A stretch of DNA of 17,289 nt from an uncultured Oscillibacter sp. (GTDB lineage: Bacteria > Bacillota > Clostridia > Oscillospirales > Oscillospiraceae): assembly GCA_902476875.1 (NCBI GenBank), contig CABSFC010000052.1, positions 1 to 17,289 on the forward strand. Direction: 5' to 3'. The stretch's first letter is position 1, and each line of letters starts with the position of its first letter. The position numbers and the translations under genes are program-made. The notes under the pieces were generated by a model. The model worked only from the letters and a program-made list of their open reading frames with translations. It was not told the origin of the DNA and did no database searches. Positions 5,680 to 12,213 of this stretch are shown piece by piece.

Positions 5680-5952
5680 GTGTTCCGCTATAAAAAGTCG
5701 ATCCCTGTCAGCTATGACCGGCAGGGCTATATCTACTTCACGTCCAGGCTATACCACGAGCTGCCGTCCTGGGCCCAGCAGAAGATCCTGAACCTGTGCC
5801 TGGAGTGCGGCGGGGAGTACTACCAAGCCCTGTTTGAGTTCGTGACGACGGACGCCGGCGCAACGGGCGTGTGCACACGGCACTACCTCTCCAGGTCCAC
5901 CCTGGAGCGGGTGGTCCGAAAATACTATGAGAATTTTCCGGCGCGATTGTAA
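5680..5952 (+). CDS. hypothetical phage protein, 90 aa
   Basis: The reading frame is open upstream, but GTG 5680 is the likely start because AAAGGGGG (5665-5672) lies 7 bases before it and the upstream part overlaps another gene with Arg/Pro-rich nonsense. The product begins MFRYKKSIPVSYDRQGYIYF and contains SWAQQKILNLCLECGGEYYQALFEFV in its middle and a C-terminal helix with SRSTLERVVRKYYE. This resembles a hypothetical protein often found just before packaging genes in clostridial phages, which may be a transcription regulator; the last helix could contact DNA. That role is unproven. It is the last gene of the left operon, followed by a terminator-like structure. Confidence 0.65.
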   Translation: MFRYKKSIPVSYDRQGYIYFTSRLYHELPSWAQQKILNLCLECGGEYYQALFEFVTTDAGATGVCTRHYLSRSTLERVVRKYYENFPARL

Positions 5953-5955
5953 CAT

Positions 5956-6009
5956 GCGGGCCGCTCCATAGCTGGGTAGACCACCCAGAGGCCCGCCCTC
6001 CTTTCTTTT
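5956..6009 (+). terminator. terminator-like nested hairpin after the left operon
   Basis: An outer stem GCGGGCC (5956-5962) with GGCCCGC (5990-5996) encloses an inner stem CTGGGT (5972-5977) with ACCCAG (5983-5988). A pyrimidine-rich run ending CTTTCTTTT follows at 5997-6009. It begins 3 bases after the stop of the preceding gene. The T run is interrupted by C, so efficiency may be partial. Confidence 0.5.
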
Positions 6010-6037
6010 ATATATGACCACAGCCCGGTAAGGGTCA

Positions 6038-6056
6038 CGCCCCGCTCGGCGGGGCG
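6038..6056. repeat. hairpin, 8-bp stem
   Basis: CGCCCCGC (6038-6045) and GCGGGGCG (6049-6056) form a perfect 8-bp stem with a TCG loop. There is no T run after it, so it is unlikely to be a terminator. Confidence 0.6.
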
Positions 6057-6098
6057 CTCCAGTGCAATTCTGGTGAGCCGGGATCTCTCCTGACACCG

Positions 6099-6131
6099 TA
6101 TGGAAGGCGCCGCGCTGCGGCGCCTTCCATA
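6099..6131. repeat. hairpin, perfect 15-bp stem
   Basis: Arms 6099-6113 and 6117-6131 (TATGGAAGGCGCCGC and its exact complement) are separated by only GCT. This is among the strongest inverted repeats in the window. No T run follows. In the context of a HUH endonuclease gene 125 bases downstream it is a candidate origin hairpin. Confidence 0.75.
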
Positions 6132-6167
6132 GAGCGCCAGAAGGAACGGAATAGGACCACTTATTTT

Positions 6168-6191
6168 AATACGCGCGCGCACGCGCGTATT
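6168..6191. repeat. alternating CG palindrome, 10-bp arms
   Basis: AATACGCGCG (6168-6177) and CGCGCGTATT (6182-6191) flank CGCA. The whole block alternates purine and pyrimidine, so it could form a cruciform or Z-DNA. It lies 65 bases before the replication gene. Confidence 0.65.
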
Positions 6192-6256
6192 CGGGCTCGG
6201 TAGGGGCCTAACTTTTCAACCGCAACCCGGAAAAAGAAGAAAAGGAGGCCATCTGC

Positions 6257-7063
6257 ATGAAGGAGGGGTACTGGGTAGTGCGCACCTATGAGGCGGGACC
6301 CGTGGGAGAGAAAACAAAGTTTTGGATCCCTGGGGTCCGCTCCGACAGGCAGACCAGGCGGGAAAAGTCCGAGATCCGCAAGCAGGAACAAAACGAGTAC
6401 TCCGCCGTGAAACAGATGGCCCGCCTGATCAACGCGAATTATGGCCCCGGGGATCTCCTGCTGGGCCTGGACTACTCCGAGGAGGGCATGGCCCGGCTGC
6501 TGGCCTGGGCAGAGAGCCAGGGTGCCGACCTGGAGACAGCAGACGAGGCAGAGCGGATGGACTTCATCCGCTCAGCGGCGGAGCGGGAGATGCGGCTGCT
6601 CCTCCGCAGGGTCAAGAGAGAACTTGACAAAACCGGAACCGCTTTACGATATATCGCCATTACCTCCGATATGGACGGAGACACGGGAGAATCCGTGCGG
6701 ATCCACCATCACCTGGTAGTCCCGGCGGAGGTCAGAGACGCCTTCGTGGAGAAGTGGCAAGGCATGGGCGGCGTGGACTGGGAGCTGCTGTCCGGCCAGG
6801 AGGACTACACACCGATTGCGGAATACTTGGTGAAGCAGGTCCGCAGGGTGCCGGACGCCAAGAAGTACGTAAGCTCCCGGAACCTGGTGCGCCCCCAGCC
6901 CAAGGACCGGGTGGCCCTGACAGACGCGGAGCTGCGGGTGCCCAAGGGCGGGAAGCTGCTGCACAGAAACGAGTTTCAGCCGGGCCGGGCCCAGTACATC
7001 CGCTACGTGCTGCCCGAGGACCGGCGGCCGCCCAGGCCGTCGCCTGGCAGAAAAACGGCATAG
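6257..7063 (+). CDS. HUH-type rolling-circle replication initiator-like protein (REP_ORF2/G2P-like)
   Basis: The 268-residue protein has H150-H151-H152 in RIHHHLVV, fitting the metal-binding HUH motif of rolling-circle initiators, and a candidate catalytic tyrosine Y190 in EYLVK (K193), with Y184 as an alternative. The spacing between the motifs and the WELLSG, DYTPIAEYLVKQ and later Arg/Pro-rich elements resemble the REP_ORF2/G2P group known from filamentous and small ssDNA phages. Such enzymes nick one DNA strand at an origin and stay attached through tyrosine. The start ATG 6257 has AGGAGG at 6244-6249. The gene stands alone between two noncoding structured regions, with a terminator 130 bases after it. 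In a tailed phage it might start replication, act in recombination, or belong to an inserted element. Confidence 0.75.
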   Translation: MKEGYWVVRTYEAGPVGEKTKFWIPGVRSDRQTRREKSEIRKQEQNEYSAVKQMARLINANYGPGDLLLGLDYSEEGMARLLAWAESQGADLETADEAERMDFIRSAAEREMRLLLRRVKRELDKTGTALRYIAITSDMDGDTGESVRIHHHLVVPAEVRDAFVEKWQGMGGVDWELLSGQEDYTPIAEYLVKQVRRVPDAKKYVSSRNLVRPQPKDRVALTDAELRVPKGGKLLHRNEFQPGRAQYIRYVLPEDRRPPRPSPGRKTA

Positions 7064-7130
7064 AGACGCAGGGGGGAAGGCTCGGGCCGCATGGCCGGGG
7101 CTTTGCCTGCATGGAATTTTTCGACACGAC

Positions 7131-7180
7131 AACGTGCGCGCAGGGGGGCGCACACGCGCGGGCCCGCGCACGCGCACGCA
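7131..7180. repeat. CG-rich palindromic cluster after the HUH gene
   Basis: The stretch contains GTGCGC pairing with GCGCAC around a G-rich loop (about 7134-7153), a perfect 14-base palindrome GCGCGGGCCCGCGC (7156-7169) and further alternating CG. Its composition matches the palindrome at 6168-6191 on the other side of the HUH gene. No gene is supported here; the overlapping open frames are low-complexity Arg/Ala/His. Confidence 0.55.
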
Positions 7181-7193
7181 AGAGGACAGGAAA

Positions 7194-7233
7194 CCCGGAA
7201 ACGCTTGTGTATCAAGTGTTCCGGGGATTTTTT
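7194..7233 (+). terminator. intrinsic terminator after the HUH gene
   Basis: CCCGGAA-A-CGCTTG (7194-7207) pairs with CAAGTGTTCCGGG (7213-7225), giving a 13-bp stem with one bulged A and one G-T pair around a 5-base loop. It is followed by GATTTTTT, with six T at 7228-7233. This closes the HUH transcription unit just before the promoter-like sequence of the packaging genes. Confidence 0.75.
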
Positions 7234-7246
7234 GGCCCTGAAAAAG

Positions 7247-7283
7247 TTGACGATTCAAAACACGCCGCTTTTGCTACGATAAT
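7247..7283 (+). promoter_or_regulatory. possible promoter of the packaging/head operon
   Basis: TTGACG at 7247-7252 resembles a -35 box, and GATAAT at 7278-7283 (overlapping TACGAT 7275-7280) resembles a -10 box, but the distance of 22-25 bases is too long. TTCAAA at 7254-7259 with 18 bases to GATAAT is an alternative. The AT-rich block stands out against the GC-rich surroundings and lies between a terminator and the small terminase gene. A phage-specific activator could explain the non-standard spacing. Confidence 0.4.
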
Positions 7284-7326
7284 AACAGGCAATATGTAAA
7301 CCGCGGCCGAAAGGAGGGGCTGCGCC

Positions 7327-7830
7327 GTGAAAAGAGGCAGGAAGAAAGAGTACACCGCCGACGGCCTCCGCCGGGCGGTGGAAAAGTATTTCCGGTCCAT
7401 CACCCGGGAGATCACCGTGACGGAGCAGAAGGCCACGGGCCGCCGGGACGAGAAAGGGCACATGATCTACGAGGAGGTGCCCGTGATCAACAGTCTGGGC
7501 AAGGAGGTCCGGGTCACGGAGTACATCGTGCCGCCGTCGGTGGCGGATCTGAGTGACTTCCTGGGCATCCACCGCTCCACCTGGGACAATTACTGCGATA
7601 AGACCAGGTACCCGGAGTTCGCAGAGACCACGGAGTGGGCCAGGGCCCGCATGCAGGCCTGGAACGAGCGGGAGCTGGTGACGCGCAGCGGAAGGGACCT
7701 GAAAGGCATTATTTTCAACTTGGAGAACAACTACGACTACCGGGAAAAGCAGAGTTTGGACCTCTCTGGCGGCGGGATTGAGGCGTACCTGCAGAAGCTG
7801 GCGGAGGGGAAAGCGGAGACGGAGCTATGA
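7327..7830 (+). CDS. terS: terminase small subunit-like DNA packaging protein
   Basis: A 167-residue protein with a basic N-terminus (MKRGRKKEYTADGLRRAVEKYF), a middle part with PPSVADLSDFLGIHRSTWDNYC, which is a helix-turn-helix typical of small terminases, and a helical C-terminus with IIFNLENNYDYREKQSLDLSGGG. The last element (NNYDYREK, then a Gly-rich tail) is common in small terminases that hand DNA to the large subunit. GTG 7327 has AAAGGAGGGG upstream. The stop overlaps the large-subunit start (ATGA), the usual coupling. It binds the packaging site of phage DNA and directs the motor to it. The assignment rests on motif and context. Confidence 0.88.
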   Translation: MKRGRKKEYTADGLRRAVEKYFRSITREITVTEQKATGRRDEKGHMIYEEVPVINSLGKEVRVTEYIVPPSVADLSDFLGIHRSTWDNYCDKTRYPEFAETTEWARARMQAWNERELVTRSGRDLKGIIFNLENNYDYREKQSLDLSGGGIEAYLQKLAEGKAETEL

Positions 7831-9521
7831 ATCTTCTGAACGTCAGAGAGTACATGGAGACGTTCCTGAAAATCAGGACCAAGGACGGCGAGCTGGTCCG
7901 CTTTCGCCTGAACAAACCCCAGCGGCGGCTGTATGACGCCGTGAAGGCCCAGTGGGACGCCGGAAAGCCGGTGCGGATCATCGTCTTGAAGGCCCGGCAG
8001 ATGGGGTTTTCCACACTGACGGAGGCCCTGATCTTCGTGCTGACCGCCACCCGGTTCTATATCGAGAGCATGATCGTGGCCCACAAGGACGAGGCCACGG
8101 CCAAGCTGTTCAAGATGTCCCAGCGGTTCTATGAGAATCTGCCGGAGCCGGTGAAGCCGATGCGCCGGGCCAGCAACGCCCAGGAGCTGGTGTTTGACCG
8201 GCCGGCCAAGGCCAAGGGCGACCGGGCAGGCCTGGGCAGCAGCATCCGATGCGCCACCGCCGGCGGCAGCGGCGTGGGCCGGAGCTATACGCTCCAGTGC
8301 CTGCACCTGTCGGAGTTCGCCTTCTGGCCGGGCAATAAGCGTGAGACCTTTACCGGCCTGGTCCAGGCGGTACCGGACCGGCCAGGCACCGTGATCATCG
8401 TCGAATCCACGGCAAACGGCTACGACGAGTTCAAGCACATGTGGGACCGGGCGGTACAGGCGCAGCGGGACGGAACGGACGGATACGTGCCTATCTTCTT
8501 CCCTTGGTTCGAGATGGACGAGTACAGGCGGCCGCCCCTGCCTGGATTTCAACGGACGGCGGAGGAGCAGGAGCTGGTGGAGACATTCGGTCTGGACGAC
8601 GAGCAGCTGGCATGGCGCCGCTGGTGCATTGAGACCCAGTGCGGCGGAGACCTGAACCTGTTTCACCAGGAGTACCCGGCCACACCAGACGAGGCCTTTA
8701 TAGCCACTGGCCGGTGCGCCTTCGACAAGGAGGCTCTTGTGCTGCGGCGGGAGCGGGTGCGGGAGGTCCAGTGGGAGCGGGGCGTGTTCCGCGTCGAGCG
8801 GGACCTGGCCGGCAAGATCGCCAGCTGCGAATGGCACCAGGACCCCAAGGGTCCGATACGGATCCGCAAGCACCCGGAAAAGGGCGTCCCCTACGTGATC
8901 GGCGGCGACACCGCCGGCACCGGCAGCGACTGGTTTGTGGGCCAGGTGCTGGACAACCGGACCGGCGAGCAGGTGGCGGTGCTGCATCACCAGTTCGGGG
9001 AGCGCATGTACGCCGAGCAGATGTTTTGCCTGGGCATGTACTACAACGAGGCCCTGATCGGCATTGAGACCAACTACTCCACCTACCCGGAGATGTGCCT
9101 GGAGGACCTGGGGTACAAGAACCTATACGTCCGGGAGCGGTACGACACCTACACCGGCAAGATGGTGGACGCCTTCGGCTTTGAGACGACGCCCGGCACC
9201 CGGCCGGTGATCGTGGACGGCTTGAAGGACGTGGCCAGGCAGAGCTTGGAGACCATCTGGGACTACGACACCCTGGGCGAGATGCTGACATTCGTGTACG
9301 ACGAGAACTGGAAGGCCCAGGCCGAGGAAGGCGAACACGACGACCTGGTGATGGGCCTGGGAATCGCCCACCGGATCCGGCACCAGCAATCCACGGCGGC
9401 CACGTCTGGCCAGGCGGCCGCCAAGGCCAGGTGGACGGCTGATATGTGGGAGGACTACAACAAGGCGTCCCCGGCGGAGCGGCAGATGATGATCCGCATG
9501 TGGGGAGAGCCTGCCAGATAG
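7827..9521 (+). CDS. terL: terminase large subunit
   Basis: The 564-residue packaging motor has an ATPase with a Walker A-like LKARQMGFST (54-63), a Walker B-like LQCLHLSE with catalytic E163, and a coupling motif in VESTANG (192-198). The C-terminal RNase H-like nuclease shows GGDTAGTG (D361), IETNYS (E414) and HDDLVMGLGIAH (D505/D506), the expected acidic triad. It translocates DNA into the procapsid and cuts it. All key residues are present and the length is normal. It overlaps the small subunit by 4 bases and is followed by the portal gene 10 bases downstream. The type of packaging (headful or cos) cannot be told from this. Confidence 0.96.
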   Translation: MNLLNVREYMETFLKIRTKDGELVRFRLNKPQRRLYDAVKAQWDAGKPVRIIVLKARQMGFSTLTEALIFVLTATRFYIESMIVAHKDEATAKLFKMSQRFYENLPEPVKPMRRASNAQELVFDRPAKAKGDRAGLGSSIRCATAGGSGVGRSYTLQCLHLSEFAFWPGNKRETFTGLVQAVPDRPGTVIIVESTANGYDEFKHMWDRAVQAQRDGTDGYVPIFFPWFEMDEYRRPPLPGFQRTAEEQELVETFGLDDEQLAWRRWCIETQCGGDLNLFHQEYPATPDEAFIATGRCAFDKEALVLRRERVREVQWERGVFRVERDLAGKIASCEWHQDPKGPIRIRKHPEKGVPYVIGGDTAGTGSDWFVGQVLDNRTGEQVAVLHHQFGERMYAEQMFCLGMYYNEALIGIETNYSTYPEMCLEDLGYKNLYVRERYDTYTGKMVDAFGFETTPGTRPVIVDGLKDVARQSLETIWDYDTLGEMLTFVYDENWKAQAEEGEHDDLVMGLGIAHRIRHQQSTAATSGQAAAKARWTADMWEDYNKASPAERQMMIRMWGEPAR

Positions 9522-9531
9522 GAGAGACAAC

Positions 9532-11763
9532 ATGAGTGAGAAGAAAAAGCGGGATAAGCCGGCCAAGCTGGACGTCTGGCAGAAGCGCCTGGCGGACAGC
9601 AACAGCGCCTACTCCGCCCAGGTGGCCAAGATGGACGACCGGGAGCGGCTGTACTGCGGGGACCACACCCTGGCGCCGCTGGTGCAGGGGGACACTCGGC
9701 GGGACGGGCAGCCGAAAAAGACCAGCCACGTCCGCAACATCATCTTTGAGAACATCGAGAGCCAGGTCAGCTCCTCCATCCCCCAGCCGAAGGTGACGCC
9801 GCGGCGGAAGGAGGACGAGCACCTGGCGGACGTGATCGAGCACTTCCTGCGCAACGAGCTGGACCGCCTCCCCTTCGAGACCATGAACGACATGGCGGAG
9901 CGGACGGTACCTGTCCAGGGCGGCGTGGGCTTCTTCGTGGAATGGGACAACGCCAGGCGCACCCATGACACGGTGGGCGAGATCGGCGTCAGCGTGATCC
10001 ACCCCAAGCAGTTCGCCCCGCAGCCGGGGGTGTACACCGGCATTGAGGACATGGACTGGTTCATCCTGAAGATCCCCACCACGAAGGAGACCGTGAAGCG
10101 GAAGTACGGCGTGAACGTGCGGGACGAGAGCGAGGCGGAGCCGGACGTGCGCGGCGTGGACGGCACGGACACCACCGAGGACGCCATCACCCAGTACGTG
10201 GGCTTTGCCCGGAACGACCAGGGCGGCATCGACCGCTACTCCTGGGTGAACGACATCGAACTGGAGGACCTGGAGAACTACCAGGCGCGGCGGCAGCCGG
10301 TTTGCAAGAAGTGCGGCCGGGTGCGCCCTCTCCCCGGCCAGATCATCCACAACGCCGTGCAGGACACCCTCTCGCCGGGGAACCTGCTGCCGGATCCGGC
10401 CCGGGGATTTGCCGGCGGCCTGATCCCCCGGGAGCTGGGAGAGCGGGAGATCGCCGGCCGGGCCCTGGCGGACCAGCTGGCCCAGGGCGCCGCGCAGCCG
10501 GTGGAGACGCCTGGCGGCGGAGAGCCGGTGGGCGTCCTGGCGGGCGTCAATGTGGCGGCGGAGCAGCCGCCGGCGGAGCCTGTGCACTATGACGGCGGGC
10601 CGTGCCCCTGGTGCGGCTGCAAGGACTTCACCAGCGCGGAACAGGAGTTCGAGCAGGTGATGCTCCCCATCCGCACGCCGGCCGGCACGGAGATCCCCGG
10701 CGCGGAGCCAGGCCTGGACGACATGGGCCAGCCGGTGCTGCGGCCCACCATGATCCCCTTCTACAAGCCGGATCTGTTCCCCATCATCCTGCAGCGCAGC
10801 GTGTCGGTGTACGGCCAGCTGCTGGGCAACAGCGACGTGGACGTGATCCGGGACCAGCAGAACACCATCAACCGCATGGAGCAGAAGATCATCGACCGGC
10901 TGGTGAAGGCCGGCACGCGGATCACCCTGCCGGACAAGGCCAATCTGCGCACCGACCCGGAGGACGGCGAGCGGTGGTACATCGGCAACGCGGCGGACAA
11001 GGCCATGATTGGCCTGTACGACTTCAAGGGGGACCTGGAGTACGAACTGCTGTACCTGGCCAACGTCTACGAGGAGGCCCGGCAGATCCTGGGCATCACG
11101 GACAGCTTCCAGGGCCGCCAGGACACCACGGCCACCAGTGGCAAGGCCAAGGAGTTCTCTGCGGCCCAGGCCGCCGGCCGGCTGGAGAGCAAACGGGTGA
11201 TGAAGGACGCGGCCTATGCCGCCATCTTCGAGCTGATGTTCAAGTTCGCCCTGGCCTACTCCGACGAGCCAAGGCCGGTCACATACAAGGACTTCAAGGG
11301 TGAGGCCCGGTATGAGGAGTTCAACCGCTACGACTTTTTGAAGCGGGACGCGGACGGTGCCTGGTACTGGAACGATCAGTTCCTTTTCTCCTGCGACACC
11401 TCCGCCCCCCTGGCCAGCAACCGGGAGGCCATGTGGCAGGAGACACGGATGAACCTGCAGACGGGGGCCTTCGGGGACCCCTCCTCCACGGAGACGCTGA
11501 TCCTGTTCTGGGCCAAGATGGAGGAATTGCACTATCCCGGCGCCGGCACCACCAAGGCCTTCCTGGAGGACAAACTGCAGCGGGAGCAGCAGATGGCGCG
11601 GATGCAGCAGATGCAGATGGCGGCCATGCAGGCCCAGCAGCAGCCGGAGGCCCAGGGCACCGGCGGGCAGCTCCCCCAGGGCATGGTTCAGGCCATTGAC
11701 GAGCGGGCCCGCCAGGACGCCATGGCGGCGGCCGGAGGCAATCAGACGGGGACTGGTATGTAA
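9532..11763 (+). CDS. portal protein (large type) with zinc-knuckle insertion
   Basis: The 743-residue protein sits directly after the large terminase. Recognisable parts are SHVRNIIFENIESQVSSSIPQP near the start, the portal core with QQNTINRMEQKIIDRLVKAG, and a Gln/Met-rich C-terminus typical of the barrel region. The size is close to large P22-type portals rather than the 400-500 residues of HK97-type ones. Within it CKKC (C258/C261) and CPWCGC (C358/C361/C363) are separated by about 96 Pro/Gly/Ala-rich residues, forming a possible split zinc knuckle. The portal forms the dodecameric ring for DNA entry and tail attachment. AGGAGA overlaps the end of terL as ribosome site. Confidence 0.9.
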   Translation: MSEKKKRDKPAKLDVWQKRLADSNSAYSAQVAKMDDRERLYCGDHTLAPLVQGDTRRDGQPKKTSHVRNIIFENIESQVSSSIPQPKVTPRRKEDEHLADVIEHFLRNELDRLPFETMNDMAERTVPVQGGVGFFVEWDNARRTHDTVGEIGVSVIHPKQFAPQPGVYTGIEDMDWFILKIPTTKETVKRKYGVNVRDESEAEPDVRGVDGTDTTEDAITQYVGFARNDQGGIDRYSWVNDIELEDLENYQARRQPVCKKCGRVRPLPGQIIHNAVQDTLSPGNLLPDPARGFAGGLIPRELGEREIAGRALADQLAQGAAQPVETPGGGEPVGVLAGVNVAAEQPPAEPVHYDGGPCPWCGCKDFTSAEQEFEQVMLPIRTPAGTEIPGAEPGLDDMGQPVLRPTMIPFYKPDLFPIILQRSVSVYGQLLGNSDVDVIRDQQNTINRMEQKIIDRLVKAGTRITLPDKANLRTDPEDGERWYIGNAADKAMIGLYDFKGDLEYELLYLANVYEEARQILGITDSFQGRQDTTATSGKAKEFSAAQAAGRLESKRVMKDAAYAAIFELMFKFALAYSDEPRPVTYKDFKGEARYEEFNRYDFLKRDADGAWYWNDQFLFSCDTSAPLASNREAMWQETRMNLQTGAFGDPSSTETLILFWAKMEELHYPGAGTTKAFLEDKLQREQQMARMQQMQMAAMQAQQQPEAQGTGGQLPQGMVQAIDERARQDAMAAAGGNQTGTGM

Positions 11764-11784
11764 GTCTACATACACACTCGGGGG

Positions 11785-11864
11785 CCCGCCGGAACCCAGC
11801 GTAAGCGGATCCGGTGGGGAGAGGCCGAGCGACGGCATGAGCGACATTTCCCGCTTGCGGGGAA
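11785..11864 (+). promoter_or_regulatory. hairpin-rich leader before the 42-residue gene
   Basis: The 182 bases between portal and the next start hold no gene. A 9-bp stem (11785-11793 with 11810-11818, one G-T pair) is followed by CCCG-CTTG-CGGG (11850-11861), a stem with a CUUG-type tetraloop. Open frames across it lack ribosome sites. It could be a structured mRNA leader. Confidence 0.45.
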
Positions 11865-11905
11865 TTGAGCGATATAAAGTCCGCGAGGACGACACGCAGG
11901 CCAAC

Positions 11906-11915
11906 GCGGGAAAAT
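11906..11915 (+). repeat. direct repeat GCGGGAAAAT, copy 1
   Basis: GCGGGAAAAT ends exactly 30 bases before ATG 11946. The second copy at 12174-12183 has the same 30-base spacing to ATG 12214. The spacing suggests a shared leader signal or duplicated leader. Confidence 0.6.
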
Positions 11916-11945
11916 GGCAAATTCGCAGGGAAAGGAGGCAGCACC

Positions 11946-12074
11946 ATGGAAAGCGGCTACATCGGCAAGATCAAGAATGGCGGCACGCAGGTCGTCAAGG
12001 CGCCCAAGCAGACCACCGACAAGAAGAAGGGCACGGTCAAGACCGGCGGCGACCTCCGCTCCGGCAAGAAGTAA
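11946..12074 (+). CDS. 42-residue basic protein between portal and scaffold
   Basis: ATG 11946 has AAAGGAGG 7 bases upstream. The product begins MESGYIGKIKNGGTQVVKAP and ends with a Lys/Gly-rich tail (DLRSGKK); it has 11 Lys/Arg-type residues and few hydrophobic ones, so it is probably disordered and nucleic-acid- or scaffold-binding. Very short genes with a GTQVVKAP-like segment occur at this place in other clostridial phages as far as I recall, but no function is known. The gene is flanked by structured leaders and an inverted repeat, which raises the option that it takes part in RNA-level control or capsid assembly. The upstream in-frame extension has no ribosome site. Confidence 0.7.
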   Translation: MESGYIGKIKNGGTQVVKAPKQTTDKKKGTVKTGGDLRSGKK

Positions 12075-12084
12075 GACCCACCGC

Positions 12085-12202
12085 GCCGGCGGCTGCCGGC
12101 AATTCCCCGCAAGGGGGACGCCGCATCCGTAAGACGGCAAAGCCGTCAACGGCTGCGCAGTACGCATGGAATAGCGGGAAAATCCACCCGGCCAATGGCC
12201 GG
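12085..12202 (+). promoter_or_regulatory. four consecutive hairpins before the scaffold gene
   Basis: The 139-base gap contains GCCGGC-GGCT-GCCGGC (12085-12100), CCCC-GCAA-GGGG with a GNRA loop (12105-12116), GACGGC-AAA-GCCGTC (12133-12147) and CCGGCC-AAT-GGCCGG (12188-12202). The last one ends 1 base before AGGAGG (12204-12209) of the scaffold gene. None has a T run, so they are not intrinsic terminators; a structured leader or RNA element is the likely reading. Confidence 0.55.
12174..12183 (+). repeat. direct repeat GCGGGAAAAT, copy 2
   Basis: Second copy, 30 bases before ATG 12214 of the scaffold gene, matching the position of copy 1 relative to its own gene. Confidence 0.6.
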
Positions 12203-12213
12203 CAGGAGGCTAT

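Larger units (their letters stand above)
5953..6256. other. hairpin-rich noncoding region upstream of the HUH replication gene
   Basis: This 304-base stretch has no convincing gene. It contains four hairpins listed separately and ends in an A/G-rich run with AGGAGG before the replication gene at 6257. The open frames across it, on both strands, overlap the hairpins and have no ribosome sites. It could hold the end of the left transcription unit and the origin recognised by the downstream initiator; the latter is inference from position. Confidence 0.6.
11850..12117. repeat. imperfect 18-base inverted repeat bracketing the 42-residue gene
   Basis: Bases 11850-11867 are complementary to 12100-12117 at 17 of 18 positions (core CAATTCCCCGCAAG on the right arm). 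Each arm also forms its own local hairpin, so long-range and local pairing would compete in RNA. Confidence 0.6.

Noticed and set aside
6099..6131. 15-bp hairpin as an intrinsic terminator
   Set aside because: No T run follows on either strand, so it is kept as a structural repeat rather than a terminator.
7003..7299. Overlapping open frames after the HUH gene as small genes
   Set aside because: They are Arg/Ala/His low-complexity frames crossing palindromes and a terminator, with no ribosome site.
7737..8990. Antisense open frame of 417 codons opposite the large terminase
   Set aside because: The sense frame carries all terminase motifs; the antisense product has no recognisable domain.
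8698..11904. Long antisense open frame of 1068 codons opposite terminase and portal
   Set aside because: It lies opposite two clear phage genes in GC-rich DNA where stops are rare, and its product is Leu/Arg/His/Val-rich low-complexity sequence without domains.
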